Shown: positions 21,560 through 34,203 of the stretch, in pieces
Position numbering within the stretch: the stretch's first letter is position 1
Layout of the letters: every line of letters begins with the position of its first letter
NCBI GenBank assembly: GCA_001574975.1
Contig: KQ965744.1
Location: 1 to 64,000 of the forward strand
DNA from: Gonapodya prolifera JEL478
Lineage: Eukaryota; Monoblepharomycota; Monoblepharidomycetes; Monoblepharidales; Gonapodyaceae
Direction of reading: 5' to 3'
Length of the DNA stretch: 64,000 nt
Position numbers and translations under genes: made by a program
Notes under the pieces: generated by a model
What the model was told of the DNA's origin: nothing
What the model saw: only the letters and a program-made list of their open reading frames with translations
The model's database searches: none

Positions 21560-23122
21560 ATGGCCTACACACGATTCATGGATCAGGATGAAAATGCCAC
21601 CCGCCGTCCGTCATCTCTAGCCCTGAAACTCTCATTCTCCCTGTCTCTTCTCTGCTGCGGAGCACTTGCCGTGATACTAGCCTACATCCTTCTCTTGCCT
21701 ACCCCACCGAGGAAGGGCATTGTAGTGGGACCTCATGTGGTCCATACCTTGGAACATGGATGCCGGGGATTTCTCACCGACACTAAATCCTGGGCAAATC
21801 TGCGTACAGCATGCAGAAGGCCAGCGCCAAGAAGTGTACTGACGAACAGCTTGGCCACGTGTATAAAGCTCCTGGAGGATGAGATTGACCAAAGATTTGG
21901 GTCAGAGATTTTTTCTGAAAGTGATTTCATTGCTGTTTCAGAACCACAGAACAGTCCTTGTTACCTAGAGAGGCAAGGAATCTGAGCGAGGCGCAATATC
22001 GCGAATGAAAGCTCTCATACAAATTTCAGAGATTACCTTATTCTTATGGGTCACTGCTCCAATGATTGTCAGAGGGGACTAGAAGCATTCTTTGACGCTG
22101 CAGAGGTTGCCTGCGGAGAACATGTCTGTGGCTGTCGAAGTATTTGGTTCCTGATTGAACTCAAAAAGTTAATCTCCAAATCAGAACCTGGTGTACAACG
22201 TCTCTTTCGACGGATATGATAGCATTTTTCATTGAACTGATGCCCAGTCAATCTTGTCAAGAAGATTTGGATCGTTCATGCGTTTAGCGAAACCTCAACA
22301 AAACCTTATCATTCGTGATGTGCGAAGCCTCTTTGGTGCCAGAATTGCAGCAGAATGCGCCAAACAAAAAGAAATGGAATACATTGCTGAGCTTCGAGTT
22401 AATTTATCATCTCTCCTCAAACTTGATTCCATCATGACGGGTGCACGATTGTACGTACCTCAGAAAGATCCCGCCCTGGATCAGGACAATGTGACAGATG
22501 GCATTGTTTGTTCGCCTGGGTAAGAGCTTATAAATTCTGTCATTTTCATCTCCTTGTTATGGCATTCCACTTTCTGACTTCTTCAGATTGTTCCCTCTCG
22601 CATCAGACGGCTGGGACCTTATGTCTCTCAAGTTCGGCAATCTTTCAATCAACGTCACTGAACAGTTCTCTGATCATCTTTTAAATGCTGACACAATAAT
22701 TGATCGATCGAAAGTTACTGCGTGTTTCAATAGTACACGTACGGGAACACATCAAACTGGGCTGCGAATTACTTCAGGTAGATGGGAGAACACGCCGGAA
22801 TTCAAAATGTCTGAAATTTCGGATGAGCAGAAAGCTGAACTTGAGTGTTCATGGTGCGAAGTGGTCCGCAGGCATATCCCTTGAATGGCTTCATAATTGA
22901 TCCGAATGTTTTCGCTTGATGAATACCTTCATGCAGCGCCCAGAATATCCTCTTGTCGCTCACAACATCCCAGCAACAACTTCGACCTGGATTGCTTGAT
23001 TTAGAGAAACTTGAGCGCGCCCAAAGTCTCACGGAGCTCATATGCAGTGGCGCGGGTGATTGGATTGGCTGGTTGGCGAGGAATGACATGAAACAATTCA
23101 ACCGGCGGTAATATGGATGATT
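21560..23122 (+). CDS. Type II membrane protein, unknown family, apparently frameshifted
   Basis: The first exon begins at ATG 21560 with a cytoplasmic Arg-containing tail, then a signal-anchor helix (about residues 22-46, LALKLSFSLSLLCCGALAVI core), predicting a Golgi/ER type II protein. Further coding stretches are about 22027-22192 (HCSNDCQRGLEAFFDAAE, Cys-rich), 22248-22519 (from acceptor CCCAG to donor GTAAGA) and 22587-22850 (after CTTCAG, N-glycosylation sites NVT and NST). Beyond 22850 protein-like sequence continues (RSGPQAYPLNGFIIDPNVF, then YPLVAHNIPATTSTW, then AGDWIGWLARNDM) but in changing frames without good splice sites. The first junction is also not in phase. Either introns or real frameshifts are involved; a decaying gene is likely. 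Family not recognised. Confidence 0.4.
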
Positions 23123-23158
23123 AGCTAACTATTTAACCTGTGATGATGTGGAGCATCA

Positions 23159-23431
23159 CTAGACACTAAGGTGAATCAGAGAAGTGTCCGACCAGTTGTA
23201 CATACGACCAAAAATGGGTAAAACGATCGAACACTGATGTTTCAAAGAAGAAATTGGATATCGTCCAAAACTACAAGACAAGACGTATCTTAGCTGCATC
23301 TCAATAATGTTTTCAAGAAGCTGTAGATCGACAGAAGAGTGCACAAAAACGTCTGGAACAAAAGTGTGGTAGAAATGGTTCGAGTCGGCAGTGTCTGAAA
23401 ACACTATGCCATATGCGAATTGGTCAGTCAT
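23159..23431 (-). other. Protein-like open frame abutting the hAT-like insertion
   Basis: A 90-codon minus-strand frame with aromatic-rich, non-repetitive composition (ADSNHFYHTFVPDVFVHSS). Its ATG lies 3 nt from the left target-site duplication of the hAT-like element. Joining the sequence across the element leaves GCTGTCGCAG immediately before this ATG, which resembles a splice acceptor. It may be an exon of a gene disrupted by the insertion. Function unknown. Confidence 0.25.
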
Positions 23432-23441
23432 CTGCGACAGC

Positions 23442-24155
23442 TAAGCTCTGAGCGAGCAAGTTACTTGCTCAATTTTCAGCATGTCGTCACTTGCTCGCTC
23501 AGATATATTTTTAGTTCAACTCGTAACTAACTCGCTCATTTTTTTTTTTCAACTTGCGAGTTGACCCTCAATTTACTTCTCCCTGAACAAGCCCCACCCA
23601 GATGCTCATTTTGAGCAATCAACACACTCAAATAGCCCTGCCCATGTCGCAATCAGGTCAGTGTTGCAAAGAACACACATTGTTGGTTGCTCGCAGGCTT
23701 GACCAACGCTCAAGTCGAGACTGCTTTCAACACCCGAATCCATCAATAATGCACATGCGCTGTATGTACTTGAGGTGTCTAATTTGTGCGACTAGTCTTT
23801 CCTGTAAAAAAAAAGCTTGAGTTTCAGGTTGAGAGCAGATTTTTGTGGTCGCAGGGTTTAACCACAGCGTCGACTGACCAAAAACGACGCGATTGCCCCC
23901 AAGATGCCCCAATCCAACNNNNNNNNNNNNNNNNNNNNAGTAGCGGACTTCTAACTTGTTGGGGGTGGCAAGAATCCGCGATAAATGTGCATGGTGCACT
24001 GAGGGACGGGCGACTGGGGAGTGAGCAAGTGAACTCGCGAGTTTTACAAATTACAACTCGCTAATCACTCAATTTATCTAAACCCAACTCGCTCGCAACT
24101 CGCGAGTTTCAACTCGCCGAGTTGGCAAGTTTTCACTTGCTCACTCATAGCTTTA
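23442..24155. mobile_element. hAT-like non-autonomous DNA transposon
   Basis: The ends are imperfect terminal inverted repeats: TAAGCTCTGAGCGAGCAAGT on the left, and the right end read backwards TAAAGCTATGAGTGAGCAAGT. The 8-bp sequence GCGACAGC occurs directly outside both ends (23434-23441 and 24156-24163), the target-duplication length typical of hAT transposons. Both subterminal regions are full of ACTTGCTC, ACTCGCGAGT and AACTCGCTC motifs in both orientations. No transposase frame is present in the sequenced part; the interior includes a 20-n gap, so lost coding capacity cannot be excluded. Confidence 0.75.
23919..23938. other. Assembly gap (20 n)
   Basis: Twenty ambiguous bases inside the hAT-like element; true length is unknown, and repeat content probably broke the assembly. 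Confidence 1.
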
Positions 24156-24343
24156 GCGACAGCACATGACGTAGCATGACACTCTTTCCCAAGTTGCGTT
24201 TTCCAATAAACACATTCATGGCACCATTGTAAATCTTTTTACGGATATTGAAACGCGTGAACCCGACATCTTTGGTTTATAGAGCTCTCTTGGGTGGCAT
24301 TACAATGAATAGATTCATTGAGCAAAAAAACTTTTGTCTTTCA

Positions 24344-24900
24344 TCACTCGTCGCACCCACTCTTGCTTTCGTCGCTCGTCTCTGCAGCACTCTCTTCTGC
24401 GTCCTCTTCCTCTTCTCCATCCTCTTCCTCTTCTCCGTCACTCATCTCTGCATCTTCTTCTTCTTCTTCTTCTTCGCTCAAACCCTCTTCTTTGCTCAAC
24501 TCTTCATCATCTCCCACAACAAAATTGTCATTCTCGTCATACTCTGACCCATCTTTGCCCAGCTCTGGCCACTCTTCTTGTAGAACAGGTCCCGTGATAA
24601 CTGGCTTAAACCTGTACACGCAAATTCTTGTGTCGTCATCCGACCAAAGGGTGAGCATGCTTTCCACAGCGTCATAAGAAACATAAGGCACGACAGTACC
24701 TCTCTTATAAGTCTCATCTACGTCGATAAGCAGCTCCGCTCTGCGAAGAATGAAGCCAATCACATTTTCGTCACTATCCACGTCTTCGGAAACGCGCGAA
24801 CACTTGGCAATACCCCCAAAGTTGATCTTTTTGCCCGTAATAAACGATTTGAGTGTTGTGCGTGTAAGCGCGAACAAATACAAAATCTGGCAGGGCATTT
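24344..24900 (-). CDS. Acidic-tailed hypothetical protein (exon or small gene)
   Basis: The minus-strand frame reads to a stop at 24344. Its upstream half has normal globular composition (GFILRRAELLIDVDETY, YDAVESMLTLWSDDDTR, FKPVITGPVLQEEWPELG). The last about 70 residues are an Asp/Glu-rich tail with runs of Glu (SEEEEEEEDAEMS). Such tails are common in histone chaperones and ribosome-biogenesis factors, but no defining motif of either is visible. The open frame extends to 25027, overlapping the glycosyltransferase-like frame of the other strand, so the true 5' end is unclear; ATG at about 24895 is one option. The coding strand here is uncertain. Confidence 0.35.
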
Positions 24901-24978
24901 GAACGCGCGGCACCAAACAAAACTCCACAACCCCCCAGCAACAACCCACAAAACCAAATCCTTCTCCCCACAAAACAA

Positions 24979-26149
24979 AACATGGCAGTTCAGCTACCCC
25001 GCCACTTCCGAGTGGTCGACTATGCACTACTAAACAATACTGTACCTACAATCATCCCACAAAGCAACTAAGAAGGCGCATCAGCGCCACAACTTGTACA
25101 AGCTATACCAGGAGTCCATAGCTCGCGGTGAGTATCCATTATTCAACATCTCTCAACTATCTCTCAATTGCAAATTCGGAATCGAAGCCGTTTTGCGCGT
25201 GCCATATATAGCCTATCTTGTAAAAAACAACCTGTATCCCACGGACCCCACCATTTCCCTCCAGACATTTCCTGGCTCTGAATGCCTCAACTGGCCATTT
25301 CTTCCACGCGAGTGAGCTACGACGCACACACATCCGTGGCGCAAGTGGCACGAGCCAGAGCTGCACATGTTGCCACCAAACTGCGACAATGAGCATTTTG
25401 CGGATCTCAACAACACCTCTAGCAACCCAGACAAGCCACCCTTTTGCGAGATACCAATCTATAGACTGTACTACGGACCTCAAACAGCCAACGATCCCGT
25501 GCTCCAATCCAATGTCAACAAAAGCTTTCAAAACAACCCATCCATTGATCCAGCCAACATACGACTCATTGTTGTTGCAAACAAGCTTACAGCAGAATGG
25601 CAGGATAGCGGAATTGTCTACAACCACATTGATGTGGAAACACTTGTGCAAATTTTCGACATTCTCACGAGTCGGGGATACCTTGTAATATACACACGCA
25701 GCGATTCGTGCAGTGAACAGAGAATGCGCAAATGGGGGATATCTTTTGATGACGCAACACATTACCAATACTCGGACGACATTTTGGCGGCCTCGCGACA
25801 TTCCAGCGGGCGCGTTTGGCGCCTCGAGAGTGACGAGTTTGTCCAACTTGTCGCCCAAAGCATTGAATCAACACATGGATACGATATCACGCAGCGCGGA
25901 ATGTACAATGTTTTGAGAATGGTGGTGTTTGCGAGATGCACGCGATACATATCCCCTCAAGGCGGCGGTGCCCATTTTCTGACGTATTTTGCCCAGACGA
26001 TGGCAGTTTTGCATAATCATGGACCTGAGAAGGAGCGAGGAGTGTATGTGGGATGGTATTTGAGCAATAATCAGCTAGAGAACAAGAGGGTTGAAGTCGG
26101 AGAAACTATGAGCCAACTATTGTCGGTAGTGAGATGCTTGTTTCTATAA
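24979..26149 (+). pseudogene. Glycosyltransferase-like gene with in-frame breaks
   Basis: A 261-codon frame (25367-26149) contains IRLIVVANKLTAEW, a Rossmann-like ILTSRGYLVIYTRS, and ARCTRYISPQGGGAHFLTYF followed by MAVLHNHGPE. A Gly-Gly-containing loop followed by a short strand and HNHG/HxxG is seen in bacterial and algal LPS-type glycosyltransferases. The same frame continues upstream (25094-25315, NLYKLYQESIARGEYPLFN) but is interrupted by TGA at 25313; a GTGAGC donor sits exactly there but no acceptor restores phase within the usual intron size. A further stop lies near 25030, although ATG 24979 opens a good-looking frame in a different phase. The 3' end stops where the 12-bp-motif repeat begins. 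Probably inactivated; family assignment tentative. Confidence 0.4.
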
Positions 26150-26150
26150 T

Positions 26151-26567
26151 GCACATTGACAGAATGCCGTTCAGAGAACTCGAGATCCTCTGCCACGAAA
26201 ACTTGGGTGAATTGGGATGAATCTTCGTGGCATCGGGAACTCATCTGAAAACGCGACACTTTGTTGAGGCGGGAGACCCCAAACTGGTATGCAACGAAGA
26301 TTGCTCGGTAAGCACCCCAAATCTTCGTGGCATAATGCTTTGGAGCACCCCTGGGCAGGCTTCAGGGACCCCCCTGATCTGGTGTGCCACGAAGATTTGG
26401 GTGGGTTCTCGATCAATCTTCGTGGCATACCATTTTGGGGTCCTGCGCACTGACAAAATGCCGTTCAGAGGACTCGAGATCCTTTGCCACAAAGATCTGG
26501 GTGAATTGGGATGAATCTTCGTGGCATCGGGAACTCATCTGAAACTGCAACACTTTGTCGTCAGGCG
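26151..26567. repeat. Repeat cluster built on ATCTTCGTGGCA, with 120-bp direct repeats
   Basis: Two direct copies of about 120 bp (26151-26271 and 26447-26567) share GAATGCCGTTCAGAG-type, AACTCATCTGAAA and ACACTTTGT strings. ATCTTCGTGGCA occurs exactly at 26221, 26321, 26416 and 26515, and as its reverse complement at 26385; degenerate forms lie near 26190, 26290 and 26490. The flanks CACCCCAAATCTTCGTGGCA and TGCCACGAAGATTTGGGTG are inverted versions of each other, as in the ends of MITE-like elements. The cluster separates two damaged genes. Confidence 0.75.
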
Positions 26568-26574
26568 TGGCAGA

Positions 26575-27471
26575 TTTGCTAGTTGCTCCACATTGCGAGT
26601 GGTGTGATGATACTCGCAGCCAACTGCACTCCTTCCAAGTCCACCCATCGGCCCAATCAAGGGGGCGCTGATTTTGTTCCTCCGGCTCGTGGATGAGCTC
26701 TTTCGGTCCGCATACAAGTCTTTGTACTGAGCGAAAATCGGATCCAGAATGTGTTCGTATCTGGGGAAACTTGAGCTCTTGCAGCAGCAGCTTTTGTAAG
26801 TCAACCAAAAAGTTTCCCCTTCTCTAAAACTCGATTTCCCGGGTACTGCGATAATTTTCTGACCTGTAGCGTGCTCAATGTAGTCCGTGTCGAAATCAGG
26901 CAGTCGTTTCAAACACTCCAGGTCAAGCTTCGGAAATGGGTCAGTGTGTCGCCACCAACACTCGTTTCTCCGTACCCACACCTGCTGTGCTTATGCGCCG
27001 ACGCGAACGTGCGCAAGTTGTCCAGAATTTGGCACCGCCTCTATACCTTCAGAAGGCTGAAGTTTGAGAAGTTCCCGCGAGCAGTATGTTCGTTGGTCCC
27101 TCGGCAATGCGTATCCCTCCCGCGAGAACCTCTTCCACTGATTCCGTTGCGCGCTCAAAATGGGGTGTTGGGTGGATTTTGATGGTTTGCTCGGGGTAGT
27201 TTGTGTACGCGGGGACTCAGTGTCGTCTTCCGAGTTGGGACCAGGTCGACTGCTCCGCTTACTCGGATTTGCGAAAACGATTTCGATGTAGCAAGGAATA
27301 CGCTCCCCAAAGGTGAGTTGAGGAGTGAGTGAAGGAATCGCGGAACCAACGAGAAACCAGAGGGAGAACGGCGAAGGCAGTGGCGGGGTCAAGCCATCCA
27401 ACGATGACGTCGCAGATCTCCGGCGGCAGGTGCATCGCTAGCAAGATTTTGTGCCTTGTATTGCCAATCAA
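26575..27471 (-). pseudogene. F-box protein gene, 3' end cut by repeat
   Basis: The N-terminal exon (ATG 27471 or 27435) encodes an F-box: LPPEICDVIVGWLDPATAFA followed by LPLVSRWFRDS and HLWGAYSLLHRNRF, fitting the L-P-x-E...V-x-x-x-W motif that binds Skp1 in SCF ubiquitin ligases. A donor GTAAGC follows the FRKS codons. A second coding block at about 26600-26960 (FPKLDLECLKRLPDFDTDY, ...IFAQYKDLYADRKS) resembles the helix after the F-box in fungal proteins where a (Y/W)-K-x-L-Y-x-x-R-K motif recurs. The connecting exons could not be resolved. The last frame runs directly into the repeat cluster and ends there, so the C-terminus is probably missing. Confidence 0.45.
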
Positions 27472-27940
27472 CGTGCGAGATGTGCTTCGAGAAATTAAGT
27501 GCTACAAACTTTGGTCCGTCAGGGCCGACTGTGAGGGATGGAAGCTCTCGGAGGTTCGCACAGAGCAGAAGTAAGCTTCCATCTCATTGGACGCCTGATT
27601 GGTCCATTTCATTGCCATTGTGTCAAACAACGCAAAAGTGCAAATTTCACGGGAAGCTTCGCCGGGAGCTTAGTCGCTGACTTCGAAGGTGAAGACCCTC
27701 CAACACAGCTTCTTGAAACTTGATTGGAAATATTACGACATTGGTTCGGTGTCATTGTTCAGCGCAATCTTCTGTCTCCCGGGAGGGGAAAGGGAAGGGA
27801 GGGCTCTGTTACACAACGGACCAACTTTTCATCCGGGGGCACATAATGAGCCTGGTACTTAGTACTGACCGGGCCTGTACTTTTGTCACCCCAATTTTTC
27901 ACCAGTCCCATCCCGTTTGAGTCATCCCCTTCCCCACCAA
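27472..27940. promoter_or_regulatory. Intergenic region between F-box gene and phenol monooxygenase
   Basis: About 470 bp between divergent starts (minus gene at 27471, plus gene at 27941); it should contain both promoters. No convincing TATA box or repeat was seen. Confidence 0.4.
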
Positions 27941-30718
<2,778 letters not shown>

Positions 30719-30891
30719 GTCGTCACATGACATATCATTATTGGTTTTGTTTAAACTTACTCTGTCTGAAGTTGCAATAAACGTGAAGTTTGCATGTTAC
30801 ACTTGCTTTACAAACTGGAATGAAGGGTTGCTGGGAGATCCAATTCTTGAAGCTGGGGTGACTAGCTGACGGTGACACCGAATCGCACCTC

Positions 30892-33049
30892 ATGTCCGGG
30901 CTTGGCCAAGATGACTTTCGCCGCATGCTTGCAACTCCGCGGTCTGGAGATGGGGGATCCTCGAGGGCATTTGGGATGTGCGTTCCGTTCTGCCTGTCTT
31001 TCCTGCAATCATCCACCATTGACGTCCAATAATGTGGCCTTGATGTATTATTTGCGACATCAGGAAGACTCCTCGCCCAGGAGCGGTCTCTGAGCTCGCG
31101 AGGTCCGGCGGGCAGGGCCGTAATAGTGGAAGTGGGGGGAGTGGCAACAGCGGAGGGGGGAAGGACTCTTTCGACTTCAAAAAGCCTGAACCAAAGAAGA
31201 AAAAGTGAGTTTTTGGTTGTTTTTATCCTGATACAGTGATGGCAAGGGAGGGTTTCGCTCAACGATACAATCTACAATCTCCGTCAGGCCATTCAAGAAG
31301 AAGAAGGCAGGCTCGGATGAGGAAGATGAGGCCAAATCTTCGAATTCAGCTTATCGAGACCGTGCAGCAGAACGTCGAAAGGGGGTGAACCCTGATTACG
31401 AAGAATCAGAGCGAATTTTGGAAGTACTTGGAGCTGGAACACCCCGTCCCGCAGCAGGAGCTTCCGCGACCGGCCTTGTAGGCAGCACTCCGCGTACAGG
31501 ACCAGACTTGTCCAAGCCTGCTTCGTCATTCATCTTGCCTTCTGCGATTGCCCCATCTGAAGACCTCGAAACCAGCGCGATTTCCGAGGACATGACACAA
31601 TACCTCGGAGGATCCATCAGCCACACGCACCTTGTACGCGGGCTGGACCGCTCTCTCCTTAGTCGTGTGCGGAGTGAAATAGAAGCTATTGACGAAGCTG
31701 AGCGTGACCGCCTTGATGCGGAAGAGTGGGAGCGAAGGCAAAGGGAGGAGGCCACGGCAACATTTCACTCCAAGACAGCAGAGCGCCTCCACGAACTTGC
31801 CGTCATCGCCCCCCGACGCGTACCACCCGAGTACAACGACTTGTTTGTTCGGTCGCGTCTTGCTTGGCAGTGGGAGCTTGGGTTCGAGCCAGGACCTAAT
31901 GGCCTTGGCCGCGCGGACCTTGCTGCATACGGTGGCTCGTCTGACGTTCCAACAACCATCGTACGGTCCAAGCATGAACCCTCAGTCCAAGCAGCGCTTG
32001 TGCAGTTGGCAGACAGGAGCGAGCGCATGGTCATTGACAAACTCTGTCTTGCCATTCGACAAGCTAAGATATCTCGTGGCGAGAAAGTGGAGGGTCTGGA
32101 CGAGGAAGAGAAGCGTCGGATGAAGCGAGAGGAAAAGGAAAGGAAGCGAAGAGAGCGGGAAGAGGCGAGGAAGGCTGCACAAACCGGAGTAATAGGGACT
32201 GGCAGTGTTTCAACACAGGCATCATCGAATGGCAAGCAACAGGCTTCTTTAGTGGTCGGCGATCCGGATGATGACATCTTTGCAGACGCAAAAAGCGAGT
32301 ATGTGCTTGAAGTTGATCCACAGAGAAAAGCGCGGGGAGAGGCGGGTGACGGAGCAAGCGACGGTGTTGACCGTGGTGCAGAAGGAAGTGTAGGACTCTC
32401 CCAACCAACGCTTGCAACCAAAGCATTCGGTGGTTTCGGGGAGGCTATGAACACAGATCGCCAGCTATCGGAAACCCCAATCTCCGGCGACAGCTCAACG
32501 CACGATCGTATCGCTCGGCTTGTTCGCGCAGCAGGAGGACGTTTGGACGGGGACACCGCAGAGGAGACTGTGTCTACCCACAAAACCAACGAATCGAGTA
32601 AGAGCCTGCTGGACGACTTGATGGAGGATGAGGAGGAAGAAAAGCGTCAATTGAAGGAGGAGCGTCAAGCAGGCCGAAAAGGCAAACGTGGTGAAAGAAA
32701 GAATGGCTTGGCCAGGCTGGATCCCCTTTCCAGGCCCACGCCGCTGGCGAGTGGAGGATATGGTGAGGAGGGAGGTTTTGACGGTTACGGGTCTTCTGAT
32801 GAAGAAAGAGGTGAAGTGAAGAAAAAGAAGGGAAACACGGAAATGACTGAACGCGCCGAAGAGGCTATGAAACGGAACAGGGACAAGCAGCGGGCTGAGG
32901 TTGAAGTGCAGCGACTTAGCGCAATGATGGATGCTAAGGCGAAGGGAATCACTCTGCCTGGCGTGGACACTACAGGGGGTAGAAAAAGGGGAAATGATGA
33001 AGCCATTTTCGGCGAGTGGGATGGTGGGGGGAAGAAATCAAGGAAATAA
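30892..33049 (+). CDS. IK: RED/IK family spliceosome protein
   Basis: Three exons, 30892-30977, 31064-31204 and 31288-33049 (662 residues). The N-terminus MSGLGQDDFRRMLATPR followed by FGMKTPRPG is the RED start motif. The RED_N core follows: YRDRAAERRKGVNPDYE, EDMTQYLGG, HTHLVRGLDRSLLSRVRSEI. A charged coiled region (EEEKRRMKREEKERKRRERE, about residue 380) precedes a disordered acidic/basic C-terminal half, ending in the RED_C-like NRDKQRAEVEVQRLSAMMD. The RD/RE dipeptide repeat of the human protein is replaced by KR/RE-rich stretches. RED is a component of the activated spliceosome B complex and acts in the nucleus, partnering SMU1 in animals and fungi. The two short 5' introns are phase 2. 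Confident call. Confidence 0.93.
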
Positions 33050-33234
33050 CACAGCGGACATGCAAACTTGTATATAGCAATGACAATCTACAGGATTGGT
33101 TTTGATGGCATTAGAAAAGTGAAAGACACATCACAGCTACGCGTCCGCTGTGTTTATCGTCACTTTTGATAGCTCTGCTCGCGCATCCGCGACCTCTGTG
33201 GTCCCTTGGTCCTGTCACAAGCACCACATGATGT

Positions 33235-33759
33235 TCATTGTGGAGTCGAAAGTAGTATCGGTGGAGTACCTGTCAGCCAAGGAAGACGATGAAGAAAGGG
33301 TCCCGAACCCACAGTTCCATCCACAAGCTTTTCAAGTTCCTTGTACGCCGCGACCAGTCGCTTTTTGCAGTCAGGAATCATGTTGGTAGTTTCCTCGAGC
33401 ACTTCGCGCTTTGCTCCGGAAATATGACGCAACGAACGCCAGTTATTTCATAAAAAAACAAAAAAGGTGCTTTTAATTCCATACCTGCTTCCTGATATCA
33501 TGTTCGTCTTTCCCCTCTTGTACCATCTTGTCAATCCGTCCCCGCTGCTGTTCATGCTCCTTGTGGTACGAGTCCAGCTCCTTGTTCAGTCTTCCAACGA
33601 CGTTCCGGAGAACGAATGTCCGCAAATACGCAAGGGGCAAAGGAGTCGCGCGGAATGAATCCATGAGTTCTGCGAGGTTGGCGCAACACCTTTGCATGAC
33701 GATGAAGTCGCTTACCGTTTGAGAACCCCTGTCTTGATTTTTATGTCCCTCGTAGCCAT
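33235..33759 (-). CDS. TBCA: Tubulin-folding cofactor A
   Basis: Exons (minus) 33759-33716, 33590-33485 and 33408-33235 join in phase to 107 residues. The sequence has the TBCA pattern: DIKIKTGVLKRLNKEL, SYHKEHEQQRGRIDKM, EHDIRKQREVLEETTNMIPD and CKKRLVAAYKELEKLV, i.e. the three-helix bundle with the conserved MIPDC turn. TBCA captures beta-tubulin released from the CCT chaperonin and hands it to the cofactor D/E/C pathway. The last about 25 residues after KELEKLV do not look like the family; a final intron (donor GTGGGT) leading to another short exon is possible, so the 3' end is provisional. It is transcribed divergently from VPS51. Confidence 0.88.
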
Positions 33760-34203
33760 CTGCGCTTGCAAGCAAGAGGACGAAAGTAGCCCCATGATTG
33801 GATTGCATCGATGAAACGATTCCAGGTAGAATTCAGGGTAGACACCAGAAGATGTGAAGAGATTAGAACGATACAGAGATTGCATTGTGAACGGCATCTT
33901 ACGCGTCAGATTGGAATCAATTTATGAGTTGCGAAGATGGGTAACCAGCGAGAGATTCTGCGGCCGACATGAATGATTTGAGAATCAGTTCGCATGGAAA
34001 AAGCTCCAAGCATTTAAAATGGCGACGTTGATTTAATAATATGTTAAATGCATTCCTTGGCTTGCGGTCAAGCGTATGTAGCACACGTTCAGTTGAGAAG
34101 TGTGGACTGCAAGTCTAATCGAGTCGAGGCTCTTCCCATCACATTCACTCCTGCGTGTACAGTGAGCAAGCACGGGAAAAACGCAGCACCCATTTCATCC
34201 ACA
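33760..34203. promoter_or_regulatory. Divergent promoter region TBCA / VPS51
   Basis: 444 bp between the two predicted start codons. The VPS51 frame is open upstream to an ATG at 34048, so the 5' boundary could be shorter. No specific element recognised. Confidence 0.4.

Noticed and set aside
24318-24677. 119-codon plus-strand Ser-rich frame
   Set aside because: It is the antisense of the Glu/Asp-rich (GAA/GAG/GAT) tail coded on the minus strand, which gives TTC/CTC/TCT runs and a false Ser/Leu/Phe-rich frame.
32095-32170. RS/RD-repeat splicing domain in the RED gene
   Set aside because: The charged stretch is KR/RE-rich coiled coil, not alternating RD/RE dipeptides; described as a coiled region instead.
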